From contig NC_090611.1 in assembly GCF_004359215.1 (NCBI RefSeq), positions 4,684,841-4,748,840 on the forward strand: 64,000 nucleotides of DNA. The letters are read 5' to 3'. Shown here in pieces: positions 46,654 to 57,544 of the stretch. The notes below the pieces were generated by a model. The model saw only the letters and a list, made by a program, of their open reading frames with translations. It was not told the origin of the DNA and ran no database searches. This stretch comes from Bremia lactucae. Its lineage: Eukaryota; Oomycota; Peronosporomycetes; Peronosporales; Peronosporaceae. Each line of letters opens with the position of its first letter. The stretch's first letter is position 1. The position numbers and the translations under genes are program-made.

Positions 46654-47181
46654 ATTTTGAAGACCCAGCGTGACATTTTTCTAAAAACTTTTGTAGATTT
46701 CACGTCGTGGATATAAAAAACAGTTCATATATATTTGCAGCAGATTAAATTTAGAAAAGCAGTGTTAAATGGCATCTGGAGGATTGTGGCAAAAAATGCT
46801 CTCTTCGAGATGATCATCAAATCTGTGGACAAACAATTGACTGATCGCGCAATCATCAAGTTTGATCTTGAATAACTTTTACGTCATTGATGATTTGTAA
46901 AAATGGATTATCGCCGTTTTAAACCCTTTAGCTGTAAAATTATTATTTATTTTTATCCTTTTTTGAATCGTACAAGAAACGGGGAAAGCTCACGAATAGC
47001 TCATACAGGTGCGTTCTTCTTATCTTCCCTTAACTTCCGCAACGCTCTTATCACGCGAACTTCGCGAGGGAGTGGGGAATAGCCAATATTAGCATCGTGC
47101 TGGCCCCTTGACCCGCCTTAAAAGATTTATTATTCTCCTAACACTCGCAATCTGGTGTCTTCCGTAGCGGTGACGAATCCC
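46654..47181. promoter_or_regulatory. Divergent promoter region, ABCC transporter / CUL4
   Basis: 528 bases separate the two starts. No TATA box is evident. TTATTTATTTTTATCC (about 46945) and a C/T-rich stretch near 47015-47035 lie on the CUL4 side. The assignment rests on gene orientation. Confidence 0.5.
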
Positions 47182-49590
47182 ATGGCTTCCACCGGATTTA
47201 TGTCAGCCACCAATGGGCGCACCGATTGCAGTCGGAAGCAAGAACGAAGCAGCATTGGACCTGGACAGACACTCTGTGCCAAGAAAAAAAAATTAACCAT
47301 CAAACCTTTTAAAAACACTCCAAAGTTGCCCGAACGGTTCGAGGACGATACGTGGACCAAGTTAGTAGCCGCGGTACACGCCGTATATGCCAAAGAAATG
47401 TCATCGCTCAGTCGTGAAGAGCTCTATCGCTCGGTCGAAGACATGTGCACGTGGAAAATGGCTTCAAGGCTTTACAAGCGACTCGAAGACACGTGTGCCT
47501 TGCATATCCAAAAGCGGGTCGAGGCATTGGTGCCCTATACAGGAGGAGATATGGATTTATTCCTCGAAGCAGTGCATCAATTCTGGGAAGACCATTGTGA
47601 AGACATGTTGGTCATTCGTACGATCTTTTTGTACTTAGATCGGACGTATGTGATGCAAACGCCCCATATTGCATCGATTTGGGATATGGGATTGAATTTA
47701 ATGCGGGATCATCTCGTCCAGCATCGGAGCTTGGAAATGAAATTAATTGAGGCGTTGCTGAATCTTGTCGAGCACGAGCGCAAGGGCGAGGCCATCAATC
47801 GAAGCTATTTGTATAATTTACTTCGAATGCTCTTATCCTTGCATCTCTATCACGCTGACTTTGAAGCACCGTTTTTAATGGCGTCAGAGCGCTTTTATCA
47901 ACAAGAAGGAGCGGTGACAATCGAGGCTGTGAGTGTGCCACAATTCTTACGACATGCCGAGCGTCGACTGGCTGAAGAGACGGAACGTGTGAATCACTAT
48001 CTTGATGTGTCGACGAAGAAACAATTGATTTCCGTGGTAGAGAACAAGCTTTTGAAGCCGCATGTGGGAACAGTAGTAGAGCGTGGATTTGAGACCTTGA
48101 TGGCCGAAGGACGAATTGAAGATTTGCAGCGATTGTATGCGCTTTTTGCTCGAGTCGATGCGATTCCGGATCTCAAGACAGCGTTCTCGACGTATATTCA
48201 AAAGAACGTGTCCAAATTGGTCCTTGATGACAAGCAAGAAAAGACGTTTGTGGAAAAAATTCTCAAGCTCAAAGCCGATTTAAATGCCGTGTTAAGCGAC
48301 TCGTTTCAATCGAATACGGACTTTGCGTTTGCCATGAAATCCGCTATGGAGCATGCGATTAATATACGAGCAAATCGTCCGGCCGAATTAGTTGCAAAGT
48401 TTGTCGACTCGAAGCTTCGTACAGGCAATAAAGGCGGCTCGGAGGCAGAAGTTGAGAGTCTGTTAGACCGTGTGATGATTATCTTTCGATACATTCAAGG
48501 AAAAGATGTGTTTGAGGCTTTTTATAAAAAGGATCTGGCCAAGCGTTTATTAGTTGGAAAGAGCGCTTCATTTGACTTGGAGAAACTCATGTTGTCGAAA
48601 CTAAAGTCCGAGTGTGGTAGTTCGTTTACGAACAAGGTACGACGATGCTAATCTCTTGATTATGACCGTTGTTGCTGACACATTGTTGCTAGCTTGAAGG
48701 CATGTTTAAAGACATTGATCTATCTCAAAATGTCATGACACAGTTCCAGCAGCACGCTGCGAGCAGGTATGGAAACGAGTTGTTAAAATTGCCGTGACAT
48801 TCAAACGCTCACTAGTGTCTCTTTTTGCAGACATGCGGTGGAAGCGTTGCAAAAGAGTAATCGTGGCATCCCTGACATGCAAGTCCAAGTGCTTACGACT
48901 GGCTTTTGGCCACCGTACGCTGCTGTCGAGATTAATTTGCCAGCATCACTGGTTCCTCTCAAGGAGATTTTCGACAAATTTTACTCGTCGAAATATCAAG
49001 GCCGACAGCTTCAATGGCAACACTCTCTTGCCCAGTGTGTATTGAAAGGAACGTTTCCGTCTGGGAAAAAGGAGCTCGTGGTGTCGTTGTATCAGACTGT
49101 CGTGCTGCTATGCTTTAACAATGCGGATTCGTTAGGCTTTAAGGAGATTCAAGAGCAGACGCGTATTGAAGACGGGGAGCTCCGACGGACGCTGCAGTCG
49201 CTGGCATGTGGCAAAACACGTGTGTTGCAAAAGACGCCAAAAGGTCGAGACGTCAATGACGACGACGCGTTTGTGTTTAATTGGGATTTCAAGAATCAAC
49301 TGATCCGCATCAAGATTAATTCCATCCAAATGAAAGAGACCAAGAAAGAGAATGAAGACACCCACGAGCGCGTGTTTCGAGACCGTCAATACCAAGTGGA
49401 TGCTGCGATTGTGCGTATCATGAAAGCGCGCAAGAAACTGTCGCATGCGTTACTGATGACCGAGATCTTTTCACAAGTTCGTTTTCCGGCAAAAGGTGCC
49501 GATATCAAGCGCCGAATTGAGAGTCTCATTGACCGCGAGTATCTGGAGCGGGATCCGAGCAATGCTCAGATGTACAACTATTTAGCGTGA
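47182..49590 (+). CDS. CUL4: Cullin-4
   Basis: Cullin scaffold of CRL4 E3 ubiquitin ligases, which use DDB1 to recruit WD40 substrate receptors in the nucleus. Exons 47182-48636, 48693-48766 and 48831-49590; introns of 56 and 64 nt have GT/AG ends and keep phase; 762 residues, near the length of animal CUL4A. Marks in order: [18 protein letters not shown] and [13 protein letters not shown], the cullin motif [37 protein letters not shown], then [20 protein letters not shown]. The C-terminal neddylation segment is [20 protein letters not shown], with the Lys of RIMK as acceptor, and the winged helix ends in [14 protein letters not shown]. The N-terminal 40 residues are variable. The frame opens upstream without an ATG, so I start at the first ATG. 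Confidence 0.95.
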
Positions 49591-49777
49591 ACTTAGTCAC
49601 GGTTTTTCATGGCTTCAGGTCGTTGCGATTCAAGGTGCAGGCATGTACAGTGTTTAGTTTATGGCGTTGAAAGTCATGGTTTGCCTATACTTGTAAAGAT
49701 CCAATCGAGTACATGAGACGAAGTCGATTCTTTAAGACTTGGGTCTCTTGTAGCGCGATAAATAAAGCTCGACTGCG

Positions 49778-50836
49778 TTACAAATCGATCTCCATGGAGT
49801 CACTCGTATCTTGCTCCTCGTCTTCTTCTTCGGAATACTCGTCTCGAAGACGATACTGAAGCAAGACAGGGTAAATCGTTCCTAATGCATTTTCTCCAGC
49901 ATCTGGAGACTGATGACCAGAGAACAAGCTTGTATAAGTAAAAGCACCCCGTCTTCTAGCTTCCTACCTTACAAACGCGCACCTCGCATCCTGTAATGAC
50001 AAGTTTACCCGAAATAAATATCAACATGGTGCATTTGGGCCGCAGCATCCGGTAAATCAGCCCTGGAAACAGTTCGGGTTCGTACTGAAAAGCCTCTCTA
50101 GTCAGTTGTCGTACACTCAATCGAGCATGCAAGGACCCACTTACAGTGCTAAAGCGAACATGGTCGCGTGCCAAGCCTTCAAGTCGAATTTTAAAGCAAA
50201 CATCCGTGGATCCAACGACATTGCGTATGACGAAAGGACTGCTGTCACATGGAAACGAAACTTTCTGCATCATTGAAAATCGTAAGCTTTTCCAAACAAT
50301 TAGGACGTTAATACAAAAGTACGTGTACGATTTGAGCTCACCTTTAAGATTGAAATGAGTTTCTCTGCTGCGAGCTTGGCGTTGACTACACTTGTTGCTC
50401 CAATAACGACAAACTGCTTGTGTAATTAATGCTTCGTTGGACTTATTGTCATTCATACGCACCTTTCCACTCCTGTAGAGCAGCACTGTCGCGCGAGGTG
50501 TCTGAAAGCGCATTACTAAAGCACCAAAGCCCTGTCATTGGCACAAGTGAAGAGAATTAGCTGTGGATTAAGTCATAACTTGCGAGAGTTTACTCTGTAC
50601 TCGCGGAGCATAGTCGGCATTGCGCACGAGTAGCGCAAGCTTTTTAATATCAATGGGTTCTTTAACAAATCCACTGCCAAGCACATTGCTAAATCGATAA
50701 GATTAGAGCAGTACACAGCGAGGAGATATGATAGTTATACGGACACGACACGATAGGCCACGCCCTCTTCTGCAAGCCGCGCGTGTGACCACGCATCCTC
50801 GTTGGTGCTGTTGCTGCTAAAACTAAGGACGCTCAT
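49778..50836 (-). CDS. Divergent TATA-binding-protein-like factor
   Basis: Seven exons (50836-50745, 50688-50601, 50531-50463, 50416-50342, 50264-50145, 50093-49983, 49909-49778) with 46-77-nt GT/AG introns give 228 residues and every join keeps phase. The two TBP lobes are clear: IDIKKLALLVRNADYAPR, FGALVMRFQTPRATVLLYRS, then FVIRNVVGSTDVCFKIRLEG, YEPELFPGLIYRML and LIFISGKLVITG, ending in TIYPVLLQY. The four Phe that TBP wedges into DNA map here to Phe, Tyr (VLLYRSGK), Phe and Phe. After the fold comes an acidic tail (YSEEEDEEQDTSDS). The N-terminal part before the fold is only about 25 residues. A general factor for RNA polymerases or a TBP-related paralog; the divergence favours the paralog. 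Confidence 0.85.
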
Positions 50837-51110
50837 TCTAACACAAATTTGTGAAGATAATTGATAAAATTAAACGATTGCGACGGTGACGATTTTTGAC
50901 CTTGAGTAAAAGTATCTCTTTTCCTCGCTAAAAATGTATTTTTATCAAAGTAATTTTTGAATTGATCGAATAAGCGGAACAAACACCAGTTGCATTTTGT
51001 AAGATTAAAAAGCACCAAAATATTCTTAAAACGCAACACAAATGGATCATGCAAATCAACGTCAAATTTGCTCGATGAAAAAAAAAAGCATGTCTTCAAG
51101 CGCAATCCAA
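50837..51110. other. Intergenic region
   Basis: Contains the upstream region of the TBP-like gene and the 3' end of the ATP6AP2-like gene. Nothing else was recognised. Confidence 0.6.
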
Positions 51111-52217
51111 CTACTTCATCTTCCGGTCACTCACGTCAGTGATGAACTTGGCATACAAAAGACTATCGCGACCGACATCCATGTTAGCCATCGCCATGAT
51201 CGCCATCAACAGGATCGCTACAAGCAGCACGGATGTCCAGAGAATGATTTGGAACTCGGCAATATCAGCCATCGAGACGGCACCCGACAGCGTAGAAGTA
51301 TTCGTCAAACTTGACTTACTTCCATCCAGTGACTCACTGCCACTATCCGCCGTACCATCTTCGTCTTCGTCGCCACTCTTTTCCTCTTCTTCGACTTCTT
51401 CATCGTTTGTAACCAATTTGCGATTGCGTGACAGCGCTGCGGTTTGCTGCAAGACAGTAGGAAACGTTCCAGTCATGATCTGTGCCGCCACTGCTTGTTT
51501 GTTCTTTACCAATTCCGCCACAAATTCCGCCACAGTGGTTGTTACGGCCTGCTGCGCGAGATTCTGTTTGTCGCCTTGTAGCTCCTTGATTCCCACAAGA
51601 AGCAGTTTCGTACCTTGCATGTACTTGAGCTCTGACTTTAGCTGTATTATTTGTGCCAGCTGGGTTGCAAATGCCACCTCTTCCTCGTGACTTTGGCTCA
51701 AATAGCTGTTGGCTTCCAGCACTTGTTGCACCACTTTCTCCTGTACTTGGGGCGTCTGGGCATTAACACTGGCGCAGAGCGTTCTGTCGCCAGCACAATG
51801 AATAGCTGATGCGTGCTCTAATTCAAATAATTGCGCTACAGTTACGGGAACTTTTGCCGATGCGGTCTGGGCTGGATAAATCTTGTGAAAGGCTTGGGTA
51901 CCGTCTAAAGCCGCGTTGACGGCCTCCATACTGGAGAAAGAGTGCGTCTCATCAAGGAGTATAAGAGCATACATTTCACTGTGGGTGAATAGGTCGGCCT
52001 GTAGTGGACTCGGAACAGAAGAGCGCGTGGAAATTTGACCTGTCATGAGCCCAAGGGAGTCAAGCGCGAGATCGACCATACCGGCTGCCGAGAATGGACT
52101 GGAAGGGCGCGATTCGTGCCATAATGGAGAAGAAGACATGCCGAGAATCAAGATTTTGTCCGTAGAAGCATCGGAAACCACGAGAGTTGCGAGCGAGAGA
52201 AGGAAGGATGAGCGCAT
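51111..52217 (-). CDS. ATP6AP2 (renin-receptor)-like V-ATPase accessory protein
   Basis: 368 residues from the ATG at 52217, which begins a signal peptide (MRSSFLLSLATLVVSDAS); the frame extends 21 residues further but that start would hide it. A luminal part follows, with a Gln/Ala-rich helical region, an acidic Ser-rich stretch (EEVEEEEKSGDEDEDG) and one membrane segment (QIILWTSVLLVAILLMAIMA). The short cytoplasmic tail has ANMDVGRDSLLYAKF, close to NMDPGYDSIIYRM of animal ATP6AP2. That protein helps assemble the V-ATPase and couples it to signalling. The call rests mainly on the C-terminal motif and the layout. No introns. Confidence 0.75.
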   Translation of the reverse strand: MRSSFLLSLATLVVSDASTDKILILGMSSSPLWHESRPSSPFSAAGMVDLALDSLGLMTGQISTRSSVPSPLQADLFTHSEMYALILLDETHSFSSMEAVNAALDGTQAFHKIYPAQTASAKVPVTVAQLFELEHASAIHCAGDRTLCASVNAQTPQVQEKVVQQVLEANSYLSQSHEEEVAFATQLAQIIQLKSELKYMQGTKLLLVGIKELQGDKQNLAQQAVTTTVAEFVAELVKNKQAVAAQIMTGTFPTVLQQTAALSRNRKLVTNDEEVEEEEKSGDEDEDGTADSGSESLDGSKSSLTNTSTLSGAVSMADIAEFQIILWTSVLLVAILLMAIMAMANMDVGRDSLLYAKFITDVSDRKMK

Positions 52218-52664
52218 GGCGCGCCGATTGAGATTTTTAGATCTACGTGAAGAATTGAATAGCATCCTTTTAGAAGGCAATATGCTAAGTACGGGGAACT
52301 TAATATATCGAGCTTGTAGGTAATAGCTTTAATTTGTCGAATTACTTCTTGCGTTTATAATGAAACCGTCACTCAATTTTTTATACCTTTAATTTGTCGA
52401 ATTACTAGGGCAAAACTATTAGATTCTAAATGCACAAGTTGTAGTGAAATATACCGAATAGAACGCCGCGCTGTATTGCACACTCACATTGCAAAAAAAC
52501 TTTTTCACAGCACTAACACTGCTGTTATAATGGGCACTAGAAATCTGTAACCTTTTTTTTTAACCAAAGCAGAAATGAGTCCGTATTTTTAGGAAGAGTT
52601 TCGTTAAAAGAATCGGGATATTTTAAGATTTTCAGGGTATCCTCGACTAAGGAGTTGGAACGAA
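52218..52664. promoter_or_regulatory. Divergent promoter region, ATP6AP2-like / IF1-like
   Basis: The two genes point away from each other. CTTTAATTTGTCGAATTACT is present twice (about 52327 and 52386), about 59 bases apart. No other element is evident. Confidence 0.45.
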
Positions 52665-53032
52665 ATGCTCGCTATCCGCCGTGCCACCGCTGCCGTTCGA
52701 TCGTGTGCCTTTGCTGTACCTGCGCAGGTCATGAGCGCCTCTAATTTTAAGGATAAGGAAAAGGCTGTCGAGGCTGTCTACTTCAAGTACGCACTTTCGA
52801 TAGGATACGTTAAGAAATATCTTACGTGTATATGTGTTTGGCAAATAGCAAGCAGGATGAAAAGACGCTGCGTAAGCTGCTACAGAAGATGAAGGGCCAG
52901 ACGGATGTCGTCGATAAGAAAGGCTTGGAAGACCACGTTGACCACGATACGAAGGGTCTCAAGGCCATTCCGGGCCTCAACTTGAACGATGAACAGATCC
53001 AGGCGCTACTTAAGTGGAAGCACCAACACTAG
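52665..53032 (+). CDS. Mitochondrial ATP synthase inhibitor IF1-like
   Basis: Two exons (52665-52786, 52849-53032) with a 62-nt GT/AG intron; 101 residues, phase kept. The first 24 residues (MLAIRRATAAVRSCAFAVPA) look like a mitochondrial targeting peptide. The inhibitory helix is FKDKEKAVEAVYFNKQDEKT (about 27-46), which fits the IF1 pattern F-x-K-R-E-x-A-E-E-x-x-Y-F. IF1 binds F1 at low pH and stops ATP hydrolysis. The C-terminal part is not the His-rich dimer coil of animals but a different tail (GLKAIPGLNLNDEQIQALL). Functional equivalence is an inference. Confidence 0.8.
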
Positions 53033-53191
53033 GCCACATTCCCTCCCTAAGCTTTTCAAATCTATCGCTTTTAAAAACCTTTTGACCAAAATAAGGTTTA
53101 AATTGAGTGCGAATTTCGTAACGTTAAAAACACGCGTTTTCTTTCACTTTCCTTGTCGCCATAAAAAGCGTTATTTCTACTATAAAACTGG

Positions 53192-54218
53192 TTATCTTGA
53201 TTCAAAAGTCGTAATTTCTGCCACTACCTTGTCAAGCTCCCTTGCAATCTCCGTACGCTGATGATTCGCAGTCTCAAGCATTTGCTTAAAGCGATTCTAA
53301 TCCAAAACTTCTCATTAATCATCTAAATCAGCACGAGTAAAACACACACACAGACCTTGACAATAATATTCGAGTTTGCATCGACTTTAGCACTTAATTC
53401 GCTCATATCGCGCTCTGCATCACGCATTGACTTGTGTAATCGATCACGAATTGGCAAAAGCTTGAGATACGCTGGATCGGTTAAGTACGCTTTCGGATGA
53501 GCTGAAGACGCTACTTTCGTGTCCATGCCATCGAGAATGTCATCTTCTAGCAAATCCACTTCTTTCTCATCGTCCATGTCATTGTTCTCTTGACTCGTTC
53601 GTGGAGGCAACAACTCCATCGGTGACAATCGTGGACTCGGCGTAGGTGCAAATACTGGCGACCGCTGTACCGAAGCTCTTCCATCAGTTTGTGACTCGGC
53701 CTCGGATCCTGCGTCCGTAACCAGTGGCGTGTTCATCATCGACGTGTTCGCGGTACCCACGACGAGGCTGCTTTCCATACTCGGTGGCAATAGTTTTCGA
53801 CTTGTTGCCATTGGTTCCTCCGATAATGTCAAGTACTCGGGGTGCTCGCGAATTAGTTCCATCTCGTCGGTCACAATAATCCCATTTGGATGCTCTTCGT
53901 CCGTCATCCAATCGTAATAGTCGACTAATTCTTCCTGTACGTCTTCAATCACGCCTCCTCCAATGATCTTTACCAAGTCTTCTTCCACTCGCGAAACGTC
54001 GGATTTCTAGCCCTTTTACTATTAGGCGAGCTGATCGAAAAAAAAAAGGTTTTCAAATTCCGTACCGGAAATGGCGTCGTTTTTTTGGTTTTCTCATATT
54101 TGCGTTTGATGACGTTGGTATTGGGCGGTGTGAGTCCGTTTGGGACTTCAATCTGTGCTTCTAATGTCTTCTTTTCGTCTTCTTTCTCTGTTACTACAAA
54201 AATCTTTGATACAGGCAT
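53192..54218 (-). CDS. Unrecognised acidic protein with C-terminal coiled coil
   Basis: Model 54218-54066, 54006-53356, 53296-53192; the two 59-nt introns have GT/AG ends and keep phase. About 300 residues. N-terminal MPVSKIFVVTEKEDEKKTLE, a middle part with EELVDYYDWMTDEEHPNG and EHPEYLTLSEEP, then a low-complexity Ser/Pro-rich stretch (about 140-190) and a C-terminal coiled-coil (RDRLHKSMRDAERDMSELSA, then RFKQMLETANHQRTEIAREL). No membrane segment or signal. I do not recognise the family. The gene is convergent with the IF1-like gene, whose stop is 160 bases away. Confidence 0.65.
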
Positions 54219-54859
54219 GCGTACATAAGCTTCCTATTTCTTGGTTTTTACCACAATTATACCTGTCCAATTTCGCCGCTCTTATAAAAAAAATTATCAT
54301 CATAAGTCTTATGTGTTTCTAAAATTGTCGGCAACTGCGCTGTAAAATGTTTACATATGGGTCAGGACCTCTGTAATCGCTCATATCGACAGGTAGTCAA
54401 TCATACCGATCTTTGCAGGGTACTTTTTCCCATTCACGTGCATTGTAAAATGCTTGTTATCCGCTACCATACACAGCCAAGAACACAGTGTCAGTATTCC
54501 TGAAAAAGACACGTTTGTCTCTTTTCTTCGATTCGCCCGGGCAAAAAAAATGGCTCAAATCATTGCATACACACCGCCGGCTACCATGTCTACATTTGCC
54601 GCGTCACCATTCGCAATCCCGGCCCTCATCTGTTGCGCCAGGCGCTTCGGTAGCTGCAGCAAATACTGCTCCATCGGCACCCAGAAGGTTACGTTCAAGC
54701 GAGTTACACAGTGTACCATTTCATTGGTGCTATTTTTTTTTATCAGTAATCGTAATCGAAAAAATGTATTCCAGTAAGAAAAAAACACTAAAACAAAAGA
54801 CTTGCAACTGGTCTTTTAAGCCACAAGTTACGTAGTCAAGAACCCCGTGTTAGAGTAGT
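54219..54859. other. Intergenic region with one doubtful frame
   Basis: On the minus strand 54735-54555 encodes a short frame with VTFWVPMEQYLLQLPKRLAQ that looks protein-like and might be an exon of a small gene, but no full model was found. Nothing else stands out. Confidence 0.4.
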
Positions 54860-57130
54860 TTAATCACTTGCTGGCGACGATGGCGAAGACGGACTCGAAG
54901 GGTACAGTGCATACGCAGTGAGTACGTCTTGATCGTTCAGAACCGTGTGAAGACGCGCAAGAGCAGGATTGACACTCACGGGGATCGACAGCCAGTGTGT
55001 GTGTTGCGCCGAGGAGCCCACGTCCGCCAGCATTTGGTGCTCCACCGTAACTTCCACGAAACTCGGCAGTCGAACAGGAGAAGAACGTGGCAACTCGTGA
55101 TTCAGCTCATGCATCTTGTCTCCTCGTGCTTCTTCCAGCCGTGCCTTCTCTTCTTCTTCCAGTCTTGCCTTCTCGACACCTTTAACCTTGGCCTTCTCCT
55201 CGTCTTCTGCTCGCTCCTCCTCTTCCATCCTTGCCTTCTCCTCCATTTCAAGTCTCGCCTTCTCCTCCATTTCAATCTCCTTCATCGTATCCTCCCTATC
55301 AAGCCGTGCCTTCTCCTCTGCTGCCATCGCTGCTACCTCTTGTCTCTCCGTGTCCTCTTCCGCCATCCTCGCCTTCTTCTTCGCCTCCACCTTGCTCTTT
55401 TCTTCCTTCGCCCGCGTCATCTTGTACATTGCAAGCACAGCCTGGGCTTCCATCTCCTTTTGCTTTTGCTTCTCCAGTGCCTCCAATTTTGTCTTCTCCA
55501 CCCCCACTCGAATACTCCCTTCACTCGCCGGCACAATAAACGTATCAATCGTACGAACCACAGGACCCCGCACCTGCTTCTCCAGCGACTCCAACTTCTC
55601 CTTCTCTTCCGACACACACACACTTGCGTCACTCTTGGCAACAATAAACGTATCAATCGTTCTCGTCGTTGACGCTATGGACATGTTACAAGGGTTTTCA
55701 AACCGTGCTTTCTCCGCCAAGACACACACACTTGCTTCGTTCTCGGGTACGATAAACGTATCAATCGTACGCTTTGGAACTTTCACGACGTTCGCACTTG
55801 TCTCGAACTTGGCTTTCTCCGCACTCACATTGACACTAAATTCACTCGGTGGAACAATAAACGAGTCAATCGTACGCGTCACGTGGGTGGCAAACTTTTG
55901 CTGGTTCTCAAACATTGCACGCTCGGTCGAGACACGGACACTGGCGTCCTTATCGGCAACAAGAAACGAATCAATTGCACGCTTGACAGGCATGGATGTC
56001 GTCGTTTTGTTCTCGTATTTGGCCTTTTCGGTCGACACACGGACGCTGGCGTCGGTATCCGATACAATAAACGAATCAATCGTACGCACAGGCGCCGTGA
56101 CGACAGAATACGCGCGTTTGCTTTCAAAACGACTGGCAATGCCACGAACCTTTGAAGTGTCCTCACTCCCCGTAAACCGACGAGGACGATTTCCATTTTC
56201 CCACTCTTTTGCTGGAGTGCTGCCATCTTTCCACGTTGTTTCATTCTCCACGTCCGTGTTTTGAAACACACGGACGTCGTCGTTTTGTAAAGATTCCTTG
56301 GGTTTACGAGCTTCATACTTTTCTTTGGCAGCACCGACATGGATACTCTTTTCTTTGGGAAAGAAACTCCGGACCGTCCGAAACGATAAGTCGTCTAATG
56401 ATTCCTCTGTCTTGGTTTCAAAACGACTGGCCATGTTTCGAACCCTTGACAACGTAGACGTGCTTGGTTGCACGCTCTTCGTGACAACAGGTGACAAGTG
56501 TTGATCGGTGTCTTTGAATCCTTGTGGTGCAATCGAAGCATCGTACTTTTCACGCTCGGCACTGACCGAGATACTTTGTTGTTGGTCGGAAAAAAAATCA
56601 CGTTTTGTTCGGAATTTCAACCGTTCTAACTCATTCAAGTCTGGTTTTTCAGGGGTTTCAAAACGACAAATGACTTGCTTGACTGGAGTGCCACCGTTTG
56701 CGTCTTGATGCACACCAATTGACGTGGCAGATTCGTCGTGGACATCGGTACAAGGGGCTTTGGATGTAATTTTTGATACAAATGATGTGATACTCTCGGC
56801 TTCCGGCTCACTGGCCTCCGTGTCGGAAACGGCATTCATAGAATCCGCTACTACAGCTGGATTATGTCGCGTTTCCGAGTCGTTTTGTGCTGTAATCGCG
56901 GCAGGAAGATAAGGAGAAGAGCTCGCTGTATTTGTCTCGATAGCTTCTGGCTGCGTAGCTTCTGGCTGTGTAGCTCCTGACTGCTCTTTAACTGTGAACC
57001 CCTCATTCTTCATACCGGGGCAAGACTCGTTAATTGGATTATCGACACCATCCGCGACTGCGTCCTGATTGAGATAAAGGGGTTTACACTCCGACGGAGA
57101 CGCACTCGTTTGCACGCCGAGGGTCGCCAT
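54860..57130 (-). CDS. Protein with eight copies of a novel repeat and a coiled coil
   Basis: Single exon, 756 residues. A repeat of the form RTIDxFIVxxxxASVxVxxE(K/R)AKxE occurs eight times: about 173-196, 251-275, 348-374, 384-408, 418-443, 453-479, 489-514 and 525-549. The last six follow a period of about 36. The first three are preceded by a RFE box (VICRFETPEKP, NMASRFETKTE, GIASRFESKRA). After the array comes a long charged coiled coil (about 550-670) of EEKARLE-type units. The N-terminal 150 residues are Ser/Thr/Ala/Glu-rich and likely disordered, with no signal peptide or membrane segment. Family not recognised; a scaffold or cytoskeletal role is possible but unproven. Confidence 0.75.
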   Translation of the reverse strand: MATLGVQTSASPSECKPLYLNQDAVADGVDNPINESCPGMKNEGFTVKEQSGATQPEATQPEAIETNTASSSPYLPAAITAQNDSETRHNPAVVADSMNAVSDTEASEPEAESITSFVSKITSKAPCTDVHDESATSIGVHQDANGGTPVKQVICRFETPEKPDLNELERLKFRTKRDFFSDQQQSISVSAEREKYDASIAPQGFKDTDQHLSPVVTKSVQPSTSTLSRVRNMASRFETKTEESLDDLSFRTVRSFFPKEKSIHVGAAKEKYEARKPKESLQNDDVRVFQNTDVENETTWKDGSTPAKEWENGNRPRRFTGSEDTSKVRGIASRFESKRAYSVVTAPVRTIDSFIVSDTDASVRVSTEKAKYENKTTTSMPVKRAIDSFLVADKDASVRVSTERAMFENQQKFATHVTRTIDSFIVPPSEFSVNVSAEKAKFETSANVVKVPKRTIDTFIVPENEASVCVLAEKARFENPCNMSIASTTRTIDTFIVAKSDASVCVSEEKEKLESLEKQVRGPVVRTIDTFIVPASEGSIRVGVEKTKLEALEKQKQKEMEAQAVLAMYKMTRAKEEKSKVEAKKKARMAEEDTERQEVAAMAAEEKARLDREDTMKEIEMEEKARLEMEEKARMEEEERAEDEEKAKVKGVEKARLEEEEKARLEEARGDKMHELNHELPRSSPVRLPSFVEVTVEHQMLADVGSSAQHTHWLSIPVSVNPALARLHTVLNDQDVLTAYALYPSSPSSPSSPASD

Positions 57131-57544
57131 ATCTCACTTTGCCTCACCGATTCAAGATCGAGACTGACGGAGGCGTCGCTTCCTCTGCCATAACCATGCG
57201 CTATCATAGTGCGATTGGACCAAAACGACCAATTGTGTGCCCCATTGTACTTTGCTCTACGTGGCATACCCTATCCTATAGAATAAACCGACAGAGGCAG
57301 GTTACGCTCTCTATCGACCAAAAACCGGTATTGAACACGGTACCCTTCTTTGATCCAACTTGGCAAAAAGATTCAAGTCTTCTAATTATAGTCCACGGCC
57401 GGGTTACAGTAATAATAATGCAGATTCAATTGATATTCCAAGTTACTTTTATACTTATGTCCAATCATAAATTGGAAGTCCTTAGTATACAACACGGTTC
57501 TCGTTTTCCTTCTTCGGGTCCATGCATGTATACGGCACAAGCCC
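57131..57544. other. Intergenic region with tandem duplication
   Basis: Lies between the start of the repeat protein and the stop of the PH-START protein, both on the minus strand. It contains the extra copy of the 3' end of the latter (57481-57543); the rest shows nothing. Confidence 0.6.

Noticed and set aside
55116..56264. A 382-residue plus-strand frame rich in Ser/Ala
   Set aside because: It is the reverse of the repeat protein's repeats and coiled coil; the minus frame has a consistent repeat and codon pattern.
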